A stretch of 64,000 nucleotides of DNA from Imperialibacter sp963977595 (GTDB lineage Bacteria; Bacteroidota; Bacteroidia; Cytophagales; Cyclobacteriaceae), in the NCBI RefSeq assembly GCF_048007035.1, contig NZ_CP180355.1, forward strand, positions 1,426,001-1,490,000, written 5' to 3'. Shown here one piece after another: positions 17,688-25,984 of this stretch; positions within the stretch are counted from its first letter, which is position 1; each line of letters begins with the position of its first letter. The position numbers and the translations under genes were made by a program. A model generated the notes under the pieces. That model worked only from the letters and a program-made list of their open reading frames with translations, was not told where the DNA came from and ran no database searches.

Positions 17688-18482
17688 ATGGCGTTGCAGA
17701 TTAGCGAATTGAATATTTACCCTGTGAAGGGATTGAAGGGGATAAGCGTGAAAGAGGCGGAGGCGCTTGAAAAAGGCTTCCGGTACGACAGGCGTTGGAT
17801 GCTAACCGACACGACAGGCAAATTCATTTCGCAAAGGGAAACGCCTATGCTGGCTCTGATCCACACGGCGATCATTGGAGAATCGCTGGTCATCACCTAC
17901 GAGGACAGCTCCATTATGGTGCCGTTGAACAGCCAACACTATTCTGGCAGCAAAGAAAATGTAACTATTTGGGACGATGAAGTGGAAGCACGGATCGTTG
18001 GAAAAAACTTCAACGACTGGTTTTCCGATGTCCTCGGCGAAAAAGTATGGTTCTGCTTTCAGCACGAAAGCAAGAAAAGAGAAGTGGAAAAAAAATACGG
18101 AGCCAATTCCATGGTGAGCTTTGCCGATGGCTATCCCTATCTTTTCATATCCGATGCCTCGTTGAAAGACCTGAATGACAAGCTCGAACAGCCCATTCCT
18201 ATGAACAGGTTTCGTCCCAATATTGTAGTGGCAAATTCAAAACCGTTTGAAGAAGACACCTGGGGGAAACTCTCCGCCGGAGATGCCATTTTCCACTGCC
18301 TGAAGCCCTGCGCCAGGTGTCAGGTGCCCACTATCGATCAGGAAACCGGCAAAATGGGCAAAGAGCCCACAAAAACGCTGGCAACATTCAGAAAACACGA
18401 GCACAAGGTGCTTTTTGGCATGAATGCCGTTGTAGAAAAACAAGGACTAGTGAAAGTGGGGGACGTAGTAACCCTTTTGTAA
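17688..18482 (+). CDS. MOSC domain protein
   Basis: 264 aa with an N-terminal MOSC beta-barrel domain (ISELNIYPVKGLKGISVKEA) and a C-terminal MOSC domain whose conserved cysteine is in CLKPCARCQVPT. Family members bind the molybdenum cofactor and reduce N-hydroxylated or similar substrates (mARC/YcbX-like). No ferredoxin domain is fused. The ATG at 17688 is preferred to an in-frame TTG six bases earlier. Confidence 0.88.
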   Translation: MALQISELNIYPVKGLKGISVKEAEALEKGFRYDRRWMLTDTTGKFISQRETPMLALIHTAIIGESLVITYEDSSIMVPLNSQHYSGSKENVTIWDDEVEARIVGKNFNDWFSDVLGEKVWFCFQHESKKREVEKKYGANSMVSFADGYPYLFISDASLKDLNDKLEQPIPMNRFRPNIVVANSKPFEEDTWGKLSAGDAIFHCLKPCARCQVPTIDQETGKMGKEPTKTLATFRKHEHKVLFGMNAVVEKQGLVKVGDVVTLL

Positions 18483-18614
18483 ACACTTGCCACACCGGCA
18501 CCTGAATATGGCCTTTTCTTTTGGTTTCTTCACCGTAAGAAATACACGCTTTTATTCTGGCCAAAGCAAGGACATTCGCCTTTCAGCCACTATTTTTGAG
18601 GCAAAAGGACAAGC

Positions 18615-19166
18615 ATGTCTTATCTGTATCTCAAGGCGCTTCATATCATCTTTATTGTCACCTGGTTTGCAGGCCTGTTTTATATGGTTCGCTTGTTTAT
18701 CTATCAAACAGAAACCCAGGAAAAGCCGGAGCCTGAGCGCAGCATTCTCACCAAAGAATACAAGCGTATTTCGAAGCTGCTTTGGTTTGGCATTACCTGG
18801 CCATCAGCCATTTTAACGCTGGTATTCGGCCCGCTTGTGCTCAACTCCCTGGGGTGGGCACTGGCCACCCAGCCATGGATGATCGCCAAGCTGGTTTTCG
18901 TGTTCTTCCTCTATGTTTATCAGTGGGTTTGTCATGTAAAATTCAGGAACCTGCAGAAGGATGTCTATAAAGACTCCGGCTACTACCTGCGCATTTTCAA
19001 TGAAATAGCCACCGTTCTTCTTGTAGCCACCGTTTTCCTTGTGGTGCTCAAAAACATTGTAAGCCTGGCATGGGGCATGGGAGGACTGATAGCTTTTACC
19101 GGGGCACTCATGTTCGCCATAAGGAGTTATAAGAAGTGGAGAGAGAAAACTAATTCAAAGGATTGA
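18615..19166 (+). CDS. hemJ: Protoporphyrinogen IX oxidase HemJ
   Basis: 183 aa membrane protein with four or five helices. YLYLKALHIIFIVTWFAGLFYMVRLF is split here as YLYLKALHIIF and VTWFAGLFYMVRLF: the conserved His10 and Arg of HemJ are present. It also has AKLVFVFFLYVYQ. HemJ performs the penultimate step of heme synthesis. Its placement directly before SCO and a cytochrome c fits a heme/respiration operon. TATTTTTG at 18591-18598 could be its -7 box. Confidence 0.87.
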   Translation: MSYLYLKALHIIFIVTWFAGLFYMVRLFIYQTETQEKPEPERSILTKEYKRISKLLWFGITWPSAILTLVFGPLVLNSLGWALATQPWMIAKLVFVFFLYVYQWVCHVKFRNLQKDVYKDSGYYLRIFNEIATVLLVATVFLVVLKNIVSLAWGMGGLIAFTGALMFAIRSYKKWREKTNSKD

Positions 19167-19168
19167 AA

Positions 19169-19822
19169 ATGAAAAAACTAATATTCTCGATAATGGCGGT
19201 CGTAAGCCTTAGTGCCTGCACCAATTTCGGAGGCGAAAAAAAACTACCCATCCTTGGCAGAAGGGAAGTGACGACGGTAGAAATTGATGGCGTAACAACA
19301 GCCGACACTATCTACCACACCATTGCCGACTTCAGGTTTCTCGATCAGGACAGTGCCTGGGTGACCAACGAAACGTACGATGGCAAAATCTATGTGGCCG
19401 ACTTTTTCTTCACAAGCTGCCCCACCATTTGCCCGATCATGAAAACGCAAATGATACGTATATACGAAGCATTTGAGGACAATCCAGAAGTAGGCCTGCT
19501 AAGCTATTCTATTGACCCGCAGCATGACACCGTAGCGGTGTTGCACGATTTTGCAGAACGGCTGGGTGTAAAAAGTGACCGCTGGCACTTCGTCACCGGC
19601 GACAAAGATGCTATTTACGACCTGGGAGAAACCAGCTACATGGTTGTAGCCGGTGAGGATCCCGATGCTCCTGGTGGTTACATTCATAGCGGCGCCTTTC
19701 TTTTGGTGGACAAAGATCGCCGGATCAGAGGGGTTTACGATGGCACGGTAGAGGAAGCGGTAAATGAACTGATGGAAGACATGAAAATTTTACTTAAAGA
19801 ATACAACAAAGAAAAATCATGA
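19169..19822 (+). CDS. SCO-family copper chaperone/thiol protein
   Basis: 217 aa lipoprotein (SPII signal VVSLSAC, Cys17) with a thioredoxin-like fold. Copper ligands typical of SCO1/SenC are present: CPTIC (Cys84, Cys88) and His173 in YIHSGAF. SCO proteins help insert copper into cytochrome oxidase CuA. The ATG at 19169 lies 2 nt after the hemJ stop; an earlier in-frame TTG overlaps that stop. It overlaps the cytochrome gene by ATGA. Confidence 0.92.
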   Translation: MKKLIFSIMAVVSLSACTNFGGEKKLPILGRREVTTVEIDGVTTADTIYHTIADFRFLDQDSAWVTNETYDGKIYVADFFFTSCPTICPIMKTQMIRIYEAFEDNPEVGLLSYSIDPQHDTVAVLHDFAERLGVKSDRWHFVTGDKDAIYDLGETSYMVVAGEDPDAPGGYIHSGAFLLVDKDRRIRGVYDGTVEEAVNELMEDMKILLKEYNKEKS

Positions 19823-20307
19823 GTAGAAAGAGAATTTTAGCATTGGCACTGGTTTCGTTCATGGCTGCCAGCATTTCAATGACAAGCTGTTCTTCAGGCG
19901 ACAAAAAGCAAGAAGCAAAATCCGACGACATTTACGACGGGCTCGATGAGAGAACGAGCATCAGACTACGCCAGTACATGAGCGAGGGGGCACAACTATA
20001 TAAGCAAAACTGTTCTGCTTGCCACCAGATGGAGGGCCAGGGGCTGGCAGCGCTTATCCCACCCCTTGCCGGGTCCGACTTTTTGATGGCCGATGCCAAA
20101 AAAGCCGCCTGCATCATTAAAAATGGCCAAAGTGGTAAAATTACGGTAAACGGCGTCGAATACGACGGTGTCATGCCCATGCTCAACTTGAAAGACCTGG
20201 AAATAGCAGAAATTCTCACCTACATTTCCAATTCGTGGGGCAACAAAAAAGGGTTAATTGATGTGAATGACGTAGCGGCGTTTTTAAAAGATTGCGAGAC
20301 CAAATAA
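19819..20307 (+). CDS. Class I cytochrome c lipoprotein
   Basis: 162 aa. SPII signal SMTSC (Cys24), then one heme-binding motif CSACH (Cys65, Cys68, His69); Met in GVMPML is the probable second axial ligand. A periplasmic, membrane-anchored electron carrier of the respiratory chain. Third gene of hemJ-SCO-cytochrome, followed by a strong terminator. Confidence 0.93.
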   Translation: MSRKRILALALVSFMAASISMTSCSSGDKKQEAKSDDIYDGLDERTSIRLRQYMSEGAQLYKQNCSACHQMEGQGLAALIPPLAGSDFLMADAKKAACIIKNGQSGKITVNGVEYDGVMPMLNLKDLEIAEILTYISNSWGNKKGLIDVNDVAAFLKDCETK

Positions 20308-20312
20308 ACAGA

Positions 20313-20344
20313 AGAGGCTGCCGATGGCAGCCTCTATTTTTTTA
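20313..20344 (+). terminator. Intrinsic terminator of the hemJ operon
   Basis: A 10-bp perfect stem (AGAGGCTGCC at 20313-20322, loop GAT, GGCAGCCTCT to 20335) followed by ATTTTTTT. It ends the hemJ-SCO-cytochrome transcript. Confidence 0.9.
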
Positions 20345-20420
20345 CCTGCTTGTTGGTGGATAGACGGGCTAATCAATTGCGTTCGTCGCAAGTCTCACAG
20401 CAAAGGCTGGCTACTCCAAA

Positions 20421-20834
20421 CTACCGCAGCGCCTTCCCCTCTTCCAGCGACTTCAGCATTTCGTCTTTCACCTTGTCTATTTTTTCCTTTTGATCCTTCA
20501 GGTAGACCAAGACCTCCGCAATCGGCGCCTCATTGTCAGGCATTTCAAACTGCCTCATCCATTCCATCATGCGTTCATTGGCATCTTCAATTCTTTCGGC
20601 CGTCTGCCTCAAAGTGCTTATTTCAGCAGCAAAATCCTGATCAGTCAAAGTACTCAACGAGTCTGCCTTTGCTTGTAAATCCTTCGCCGTTTTTCTCAGC
20701 TCTCCCATTTTAGGCATTACCTCATCGTGTGCCGCCATCACTTCAGCCATCAAGGCATCCTTCTGCTCCTTTTGTTCACTGGAGCACGCAGTGGCCGTTG
20801 CCACCATGAAAAGAAGAAATATCACCTTTTTCAT
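20421..20834 (-). CDS. Small coiled-coil lipoprotein
   Basis: 137 aa. The ATG at 20834 gives MKKVIFLLFM and an SPII site (TATAC); an upstream in-frame ATG at 20846 is less likely. The mature part is almost all helical and charged (MAEVMAAHDEVMPKMGELRK ... DQKEKIDKVKDEML), predicting an antiparallel coiled coil. Similar Bacteroidota lipoproteins are often given the uninformative name viral A-type inclusion protein. It is last in the minus-strand ABC transporter operon. Confidence 0.75.
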   Translation of the reverse strand: MKKVIFLLFMVATATACSSEQKEQKDALMAEVMAAHDEVMPKMGELRKTAKDLQAKADSLSTLTDQDFAAEISTLRQTAERIEDANERMMEWMRQFEMPDNEAPIAEVLVYLKDQKEKIDKVKDEMLKSLEEGKALR

Positions 20835-20872
20835 TTTCTTAGCCATTGGTTATTTAACTCTCTTCGTTTGCA

Positions 20873-21334
20873 TCAGTTCGCCGGCCCTACCATCACAGCA
20901 TCCTTCAGAATATACATCAGCTGGTTGTAATCCGTTTCATTCAGCTCAAGTTTACCTCTCACCTTTATTCCGTTGGCTGTATACTTAATTGGCTCCTTAA
21001 GATAAATTTCAATCACCGATTCAGGGCCACCGCTGCCGCAGAAAAAGCACGCAGCAACAGGCAGCGACGACAGAATGATATGATCCGGCTTAAACATCCC
21101 ATCGAAAGGTATGATATAACCCGGAAGCTCAATTTCCTTGCCTGCAAGTTTTTGAATCTCATCACCAAACACCGGAATGCTCAGCTCTCCATATTCGTCT
21201 TTACCTACCTTGTAAGTTACCTTAGCCAGGGTAGCCCAGTTGGCTGTAGCCAGCGATTTATTGTTGTCCTGCGCATGCGACAAATACGACATGCCAACGA
21301 TAAGAAAAGCCACTGCGATCAATATTCTCTTCAT
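20873..21334 (-). CDS. DUF3299-like exported protein
   Basis: 153 aa with a signal peptide (to about residue 21, SHA). The mature part has IPVFGDEIQKLAGKEIELPG, YIIPFDGMFKPDHIILS and AACFFCGSGGPESVIEIYL, the pattern I associate with DUF3299. The Cys pair CFFC could bind metal. It starts 3 nt after the permease stop, so it is likely a periplasmic partner of that ABC transporter. Confidence 0.75.
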   Translation of the reverse strand: MKRILIAVAFLIVGMSYLSHAQDNNKSLATANWATLAKVTYKVGKDEYGELSIPVFGDEIQKLAGKEIELPGYIIPFDGMFKPDHIILSSLPVAACFFCGSGGPESVIEIYLKEPIKYTANGIKVRGKLELNETDYNQLMYILKDAVMVGPAN

Positions 21335-21337
21335 AAT

Positions 21338-22588
21338 TTATGCTCCTTTAGCAAGTACCTCAGAAATGTCAGTCTTATAGGCATTGATAGCCGGAATAAG
21401 AGAAGCTATCACTCCCAGAAGTAAACTTATATATAATATGTAAAGTTCGGAAGGCAAAAATACAAGGCCGGTGATGCCAGCAGACGATCCTTTTAAAATG
21501 TACTGCGCAAGTATTTCTACTACCCCATGACCCAGCACAAAGCCAACCCCGGCTCCCAGCAACGTAATGATAACGCCCTCCATGACAATGTGAATGAATA
21601 GCCTGAGCCTCGATGCGCCCAACGACCGCATGATGGCCAGATCATACTGCCTTTCCTTCAACGAGTTGTACAGTGCTATAAAAATGCTTAACCCAGCCAT
21701 TGCTATGATCAGGTAGGCAAAGCCCTGCACCACATCGACCCCTATGCCAATCAATGAGAAAAGCCTGGCAGTTTCGAAGGCCGGTGAAGCAGCCTGCATG
21801 CTGCTTTGGGTATTCACCATGCGGGGAAGCTGAACGGCCGCCATCGGGCCCCTATACTGCACCAGCAATGAGGTCACCTCTTTTTCTTCGAGCTGCTCCG
21901 ATGTGACTGGTATTCCCAAAACTTCCATTGCCGCCGTATCCGGCAAGTTCTCATGCCCGTCCTCTGCTTCATCATGGCCATGCATCAGCCATACACTTGG
22001 AATACTTGTTAAAATAAGGTTGTCCACCACCTTACCCGTGGGCTGTAGTATTCCCACTACCTTATAGGCATGAGCGTCATGCGCCTCTCCCCCATCAGCC
22101 ATGCCGTGTTCTCCAAAAAAGGTATCGCCAACTGCCAGGCTCAACGTTTGTGCGGCAGCTGCCCCGAGTGTTACTTCGTAGTCGCCCGCCCAGAGTGCTC
22201 CATCATCAAGGGCCAAGCCGTACAGCTCAGCAAATCCCGTGGTCGAGCCCACAATTCTTAAAGATTTGTAGCTATCCCCCAGCGCCAGTGGAATCACGTT
22301 TTTTACCAGCCTGTTCCTGGCGAGTTTTGCAGCTTCATTAAGAGGTATGTTCCCCGTTGGGTAGTCGATATGGTAGATGCTTCCGAGTATTATTTGAAGA
22401 GGGCTGCCTTTGGCCCCCACCACAAGATCAATTCCGCTGGCATTTTCCGAGAGCTTTTCCTGCACCTGCTGACTTACAAGGAGCAAAACGACAATAATGC
22501 CTATTCCGAACGACAGCAATAGCACGTTGAGCGCTGTACTCAGCGGCTTGCCTTTTATGTACTTCCAGCTTAAAACAAAAAGGTTCAT
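21338..22588 (-). CDS. ABC transporter permease, FtsX/MacB type
   Basis: 416 aa membrane protein with one N-terminal helix, a large periplasmic domain (about residues 45-280) and three C-terminal helices (FtsX domain). LAIMRSLGASRLRLF is the typical coupling segment. The periplasmic domain has a His/Asp/Glu-rich stretch (GEHGMADGGEAHDAHAY and MHGHDEAEDGHENL), suggesting metal binding. It lies 8 nt after the ATPase gene and forms with it a type VII-like transporter. Confidence 0.88.
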   Translation of the reverse strand: MNLFVLSWKYIKGKPLSTALNVLLLSFGIGIIVVLLLVSQQVQEKLSENASGIDLVVGAKGSPLQIILGSIYHIDYPTGNIPLNEAAKLARNRLVKNVIPLALGDSYKSLRIVGSTTGFAELYGLALDDGALWAGDYEVTLGAAAAQTLSLAVGDTFFGEHGMADGGEAHDAHAYKVVGILQPTGKVVDNLILTSIPSVWLMHGHDEAEDGHENLPDTAAMEVLGIPVTSEQLEEKEVTSLLVQYRGPMAAVQLPRMVNTQSSMQAASPAFETARLFSLIGIGVDVVQGFAYLIIAMAGLSIFIALYNSLKERQYDLAIMRSLGASRLRLFIHIVMEGVIITLLGAGVGFVLGHGVVEILAQYILKGSSAGITGLVFLPSELYILYISLLLGVIASLIPAINAYKTDISEVLAKGA

Positions 22589-22596
22589 ATCTCTAT

Positions 22597-23223
22597 TTAA
22601 AGCTTGAGTTGGTGCGGGAATCGACTCTTCACCCTTTGGTCGTGTGTAGCAATAACGAGCGTAGCATTATACACATTTGCCTGTTCTTCAAGGATATTCA
22701 AAACCTTTTCGCTGTTATCGTCATCCAAACTGGCAGTCGGTTCATCCGCCAGAATCACTTGTGGTTTGTTTAATACAGCCCTTGCTATCGCTATTCGCTG
22801 GGCTTCTCCCTGACTTAGCTCATAAACCTTCGCATTTCTTCTATCCGACAGGTTAAGAACATCAAGCACATCCCGTATCCTTTTTTTGTCCTGAGGGAGC
22901 TCAGCCATATACTGAGCAAGCAGCAAATTGTCCTCAACTGTTAATACACTCAGCAGGTGAGGCTTTTGGAAAATAAGCCCAATATGCTTACCTCTGAACA
23001 CATCCATTCTATGACCTCCGAATTCAGAAAGTACCTGATCTGCTGCCTTCACAATACCGCCTGTTGGCGTTCGAAGCCCGGCCAGCAAATGAAGCAAAGT
23101 CGTTTTGCCACACCCCGACCCGCCCAGAATCAGGCTATGCTTCCCCTGCTCAACTTCCCAGTCAGGAAATGCGAGGCGCTTGTCTGGCCCATAGGTGTAA
23201 ATAACGCTTTGTACGCTTATCAT
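22597..23223 (-). CDS. ABC transporter ATP-binding protein (LolD/MacB type)
   Basis: 208 aa from the ATG at 23223 (a TTG 18 nt upstream is also in frame). Walker A GGSGCGKT (about 34-41), Q-loop IFQKPHLL, signature LSQGEAQRIAIARA, Walker B VILADEPTASLD and switch His (IATHDQ) are all present. First gene of the four-gene operon ATPase-permease-DUF3299-lipoprotein. Confidence 0.93.
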   Translation of the reverse strand: MISVQSVIYTYGPDKRLAFPDWEVEQGKHSLILGGSGCGKTTLLHLLAGLRTPTGGIVKAADQVLSEFGGHRMDVFRGKHIGLIFQKPHLLSVLTVEDNLLLAQYMAELPQDKKRIRDVLDVLNLSDRRNAKVYELSQGEAQRIAIARAVLNKPQVILADEPTASLDDDNSEKVLNILEEQANVYNATLVIATHDQRVKSRFPHQLKL

Positions 23224-23502
23224 AAAACTAAGTCGAGTCAAAAATAGAGGTTAATATGTTAGCCCGAAACGATGCTTTACGAAGTTCGCAGAGAATGTGC
23301 TGAGTGGTCGTTGAAGTAGCTTTTACCTGCAATTTGAAACTTTCTCACACCTTTCCGGCAAAACTTTCACTCTTCGCTCTCAACAAAAAGCTGGTTTTTA
23401 AGGCTTTCATTAAAGAAATGACCGAATAGCTAATTAGTCAAGATGTTGTCAGCCGTGTAAGTAATGAAGAAATTATTCACAGTTCAATCACCCTTCTCAC
23501 AA

Positions 23503-23510
23503 TACCTTTG
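23503..23510 (+). promoter_or_regulatory. Candidate -7 box
   Basis: TACCTTTG, identical to the -7 boxes of the rRNA promoters in this window, 12 nt before the Hpt-like gene. No TTG lies at the -33 position. The box includes the TTG at 23508 that could otherwise be read as a start codon, which favours the ATG at 23523 or 23529. Confidence 0.4.
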
Positions 23511-23522
23511 AACCTGAAAGTT

Positions 23523-23873
23523 ATGGAAATGAACACGAATAATTTTAGTCAGGTACTGGAGCTTGGAAAAGATGATGAATCATTCATCAACACATTTATT
23601 GATCAAAGCACGCAAGAATTGGCAAACTATTTGTCTTGCATCAGAGAGGGAGTAGAAACAAAAAATATGTATTGGCTGAACTTCATCAAACACAAATCAA
23701 AAACTCTGCTTGAACTACTAAGCGATGAAGCGGCTTCAAAGAAAATATCGACAATCTCAGAGCTTGCCAGCCAGGGTCAGTGGGAGCTGGATCATCAACT
23801 TAGCTCCCTTGAAACCGAAATATATCAGCTCATAGAAAGTATCAACACACAACTTAAAACTCAGGAGGTATAA
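23523..23873 (+). CDS. Small helical protein, possibly Hpt-like
   Basis: 116 aa cytosolic protein. The segment MYWLNFIKHKSKTLLELLSD resembles the phosphotransfer helix of Hpt domains (AHKLKSS-type, with a candidate phospho-His in IKHKSK), and the length fits a single Hpt four-helix domain, but the conserved small residues after the His are not convincing. No histidine kinase or response regulator is nearby. Its end contains the ribosome-binding site of the next small gene. Confidence 0.55.
   Translation: MEMNTNNFSQVLELGKDDESFINTFIDQSTQELANYLSCIREGVETKNMYWLNFIKHKSKTLLELLSDEAASKKISTISELASQGQWELDHQLSSLETEIYQLIESINTQLKTQEV
23863..23868 (+). promoter_or_regulatory. Strong Shine-Dalgarno AGGAGG
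   Basis: AGGAGG, 6 nt before the ATG at 23875, overlaps the last codons of the preceding gene. Most genes in this window lack any recognisable Shine-Dalgarno site, as is normal for Bacteroidota, so this one stands out and supports translation of the short reading frame that follows. Confidence 0.7.
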
Positions 23874-23874
23874 A

Positions 23875-23967
23875 ATGACAATCTTATTCGCATTCATAGG
23901 AATGGTTTTACCAATGATCGGCTTTTTTCTCAACGACTTTTTATCTGAAAGAAAATCAGCTCGTTAA
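23875..23967 (+). CDS. 30-residue membrane peptide
   Basis: The frame reads ATG to TAA with 30 codons, beginning MTILFAFIGMVLPMIGFF and ending NDFLSERKSAR. One hydrophobic helix (about residues 2-18) is followed by a charged tail, typical of a small single-pass membrane protein with its basic end inside the cell. It starts 1 nt after the Hpt-like stop, behind a full AGGAGG. The last 12 nt overlap the end of the convergent dinB-like gene. No family is known to me. Confidence 0.6.
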   Translation: MTILFAFIGMVLPMIGFFLNDFLSERKSAR

Positions 23968-24483
23968 TCGTTTTATTTGACGTGCGTGGTGGTCGAAATG
24001 ACTGATCATAAATTTGATCGTCTGCTGCATATCGAGCCGCCCAATAATGGGATGCTTGAAAAGCTGCCAGCCAAACTGATGTTCGTCGAGGCGATCAATA
24101 AGCTTCAAGAAGCCCTCATCAGACCGATCCCAGTCTTCTTTGATTTCTTCCAGCGCCAACTTCTCAGGAAACACATCTAGTCCTTTAGGGGCTTTGAACT
24201 TTAGGGGTGACCTCAAAGTAATTTCGAGCAACAACAACTTTGCACCTGAGAGAAAAGGGGAGTTTGCAAGCCCATCCGGCGAAAACGATAATTTTTTTTC
24301 AATGTAGCGCAGCGTTCCAGCCTCAGACGCCCTCACATGATAAAGAATTTGCAGTATGCTCCACTTTCCTTCCGCAGGTGATCGGTTCAACAAGCCCGCA
24401 TCTGCCGACGCAACTATTTCAATTAGCTGCTTCCTTTTCTGTTGCAATACCTCAAATTGCTTCTTTAGCTTTTCTTTCTTCAT
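23956..24483 (-). CDS. DinB-like (DinB_2) domain protein
   Basis: 175 aa from the ATG at 24483; an upstream in-frame ATG at 24555 would add a non-conserved 24-residue extension. The four-helix DinB/YfiT fold is suggested by GKWSILQILYHVRASEAG (metal-binding His) and FMISHFDHHARQIKRL (His pair near the C-terminus). Such proteins are often thiol-dependent metalloenzymes of unknown substrate; a role in DNA damage is not implied. Confidence 0.82.
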   Translation of the reverse strand: MKKEKLKKQFEVLQQKRKQLIEIVASADAGLLNRSPAEGKWSILQILYHVRASEAGTLRYIEKKLSFSPDGLANSPFLSGAKLLLLEITLRSPLKFKAPKGLDVFPEKLALEEIKEDWDRSDEGFLKLIDRLDEHQFGWQLFKHPIIGRLDMQQTIKFMISHFDHHARQIKRLTS

Positions 24484-24697
24484 AAAAAACGGGTGGTCAT
24501 TCGCTGCTGAGTTCGGGATAGTCCCTTTTTGACGCAATTTAAATCCGGAACCCAAAAGACTGCATTCGTAGGAGTTTTGAGTAACCGTAAAAAAAAACGG
24601 GTCATTTACTCATAATACACTAAATTTGGGCAAATTTTATCTAAATCACCTGCATAGTTATTATAACAAAAAAATTACCCGGCATTGAAGGCCTTCT

Positions 24698-25984
24698 ATG
24701 CATATACTTGATATAATCGCAATTTTTGTCTGCCTGGCAGGCATCTTTATATACGTAAACACATACTTCATCAAATTGCCCTCTTCCATTGGGCTGATGT
24801 TAATGGCGCTTTGCCTGTCCTTTTGCATTTTAGTGGCTGGCTGGCTGTTCCCCGATTTCATCATAGGCACCGAGCGTGTCATGGAAAATTACGACTATTC
24901 CGATGTCCTCTATCAGGTAGTTCTCATTTTCATGCTCTTTGCCGGAGCGCTCCAAATCGATTTCAAAAAGCTGGCTCAGGAAAAATGGCCCGTTCTAATT
25001 TTAGCCACGGCAAGCATTTTTATTTCAACAGTTATCGTCGGCATTGGCATTTTCTATATTCTTAAATTCGCAGGCATCCATCTTGACCTGATCTATTGCC
25101 TGGTCTTTGGTGCCCTGATATCACCCACCGACCCTATTGCGCTCACATCAACTATAAAGAAGTATAACTTGTCCAACAGACTTGCGATACAAGTATCGGG
25201 CGAGTCACTTTTTAATGACGGAGTGGCCGTTGTATTGGCGCTAACGCTACTTGACCTGGCCCACACTGGCGAAGACCACAGAATCAGCTTCTGGGATGTC
25301 GGCTTTGTATTTTCGCTTGATGTTGGGGGTGGAATCATACTTGGGCTTATCCTTGGCTTTGTCGGCTACAGGCTACTTAAATACATCGACAACGACCAAT
25401 CGGAACTGGAGATCCTGGTCACACTGGCGCTGGTGCTAACGGGAGCGCAAATTGCTACAATGCTCCACATCTCCGCCAAACAGGCTGCAGTGGTAGCCGG
25501 GCTAATTATAGGAAACGAGGGGCGTGGAAACTATATCACCAGCGTCACCAGCGACTACGTGTTTAAGTTTTGGAGTTTGATGGAGGAGTCTCTAAATGCC
25601 ATGCTTTTTGTGTTAATCGGGCTCGAAATGTTGGTCATCACCATTCGTCTCGACTATTTCGCAGCTGGCTTTTTTGCTTTTACATTGATATTGGTAGCAC
25701 GGTTTATCAGCGTGGGAATCCCCATCAAGCTCATGTCAACTTTCGACCAACACCATTTCGAAAAACACTCCGTGACAATCATGACCTGGGGCGGGCTCCG
25801 GGGGGGCATACCTATTGCACTGTCGCTGTCTCTCCCTGAGTTTGAGGGAAAGGACATCATTGTCACAATGACTTATACGGTGGTTGTGTTGTCTATCCTG
25901 TTTCAGGGGCTCACAGTACGCAAACTGCTGGAGTATTCCTTTGGCGTGAAGCTGGAGAAGCCGGTGAATGCCGGGCATCACTAA
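24698..25984 (+). CDS. Sodium/proton antiporter, CPA1 (NhaP-like)
   Basis: 428 aa with about 12 membrane helices. The ion-binding motif of CPA1 proteins is present: GALISPTDPIAL and SGESLFNDGVAVVLAL (ND pair). MTWGGLRGGIPIALSL is the conserved late block. It should exchange Na+ or K+ for protons at the inner membrane. It converges on cdaA and overlaps its stop by 4 nt; c-di-AMP controls ion transporters in other bacteria, but antisense adjacency is not evidence of that here. Confidence 0.9.
   Translation: MHILDIIAIFVCLAGIFIYVNTYFIKLPSSIGLMLMALCLSFCILVAGWLFPDFIIGTERVMENYDYSDVLYQVVLIFMLFAGALQIDFKKLAQEKWPVLILATASIFISTVIVGIGIFYILKFAGIHLDLIYCLVFGALISPTDPIALTSTIKKYNLSNRLAIQVSGESLFNDGVAVVLALTLLDLAHTGEDHRISFWDVGFVFSLDVGGGIILGLILGFVGYRLLKYIDNDQSELEILVTLALVLTGAQIATMLHISAKQAAVVAGLIIGNEGRGNYITSVTSDYVFKFWSLMEESLNAMLFVLIGLEMLVITIRLDYFAAGFFAFTLILVARFISVGIPIKLMSTFDQHHFEKHSVTIMTWGGLRGGIPIALSLSLPEFEGKDIIVTMTYTVVVLSILFQGLTVRKLLEYSFGVKLEKPVNAGHH

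Noticed and set aside
23224..23522. Possible small gene in the 300-nt gap before the Hpt-like gene
   Set aside because: No frame longer than a few dozen codons with a plausible start or hydrophobic pattern was found, only a -7-like box at 23503.
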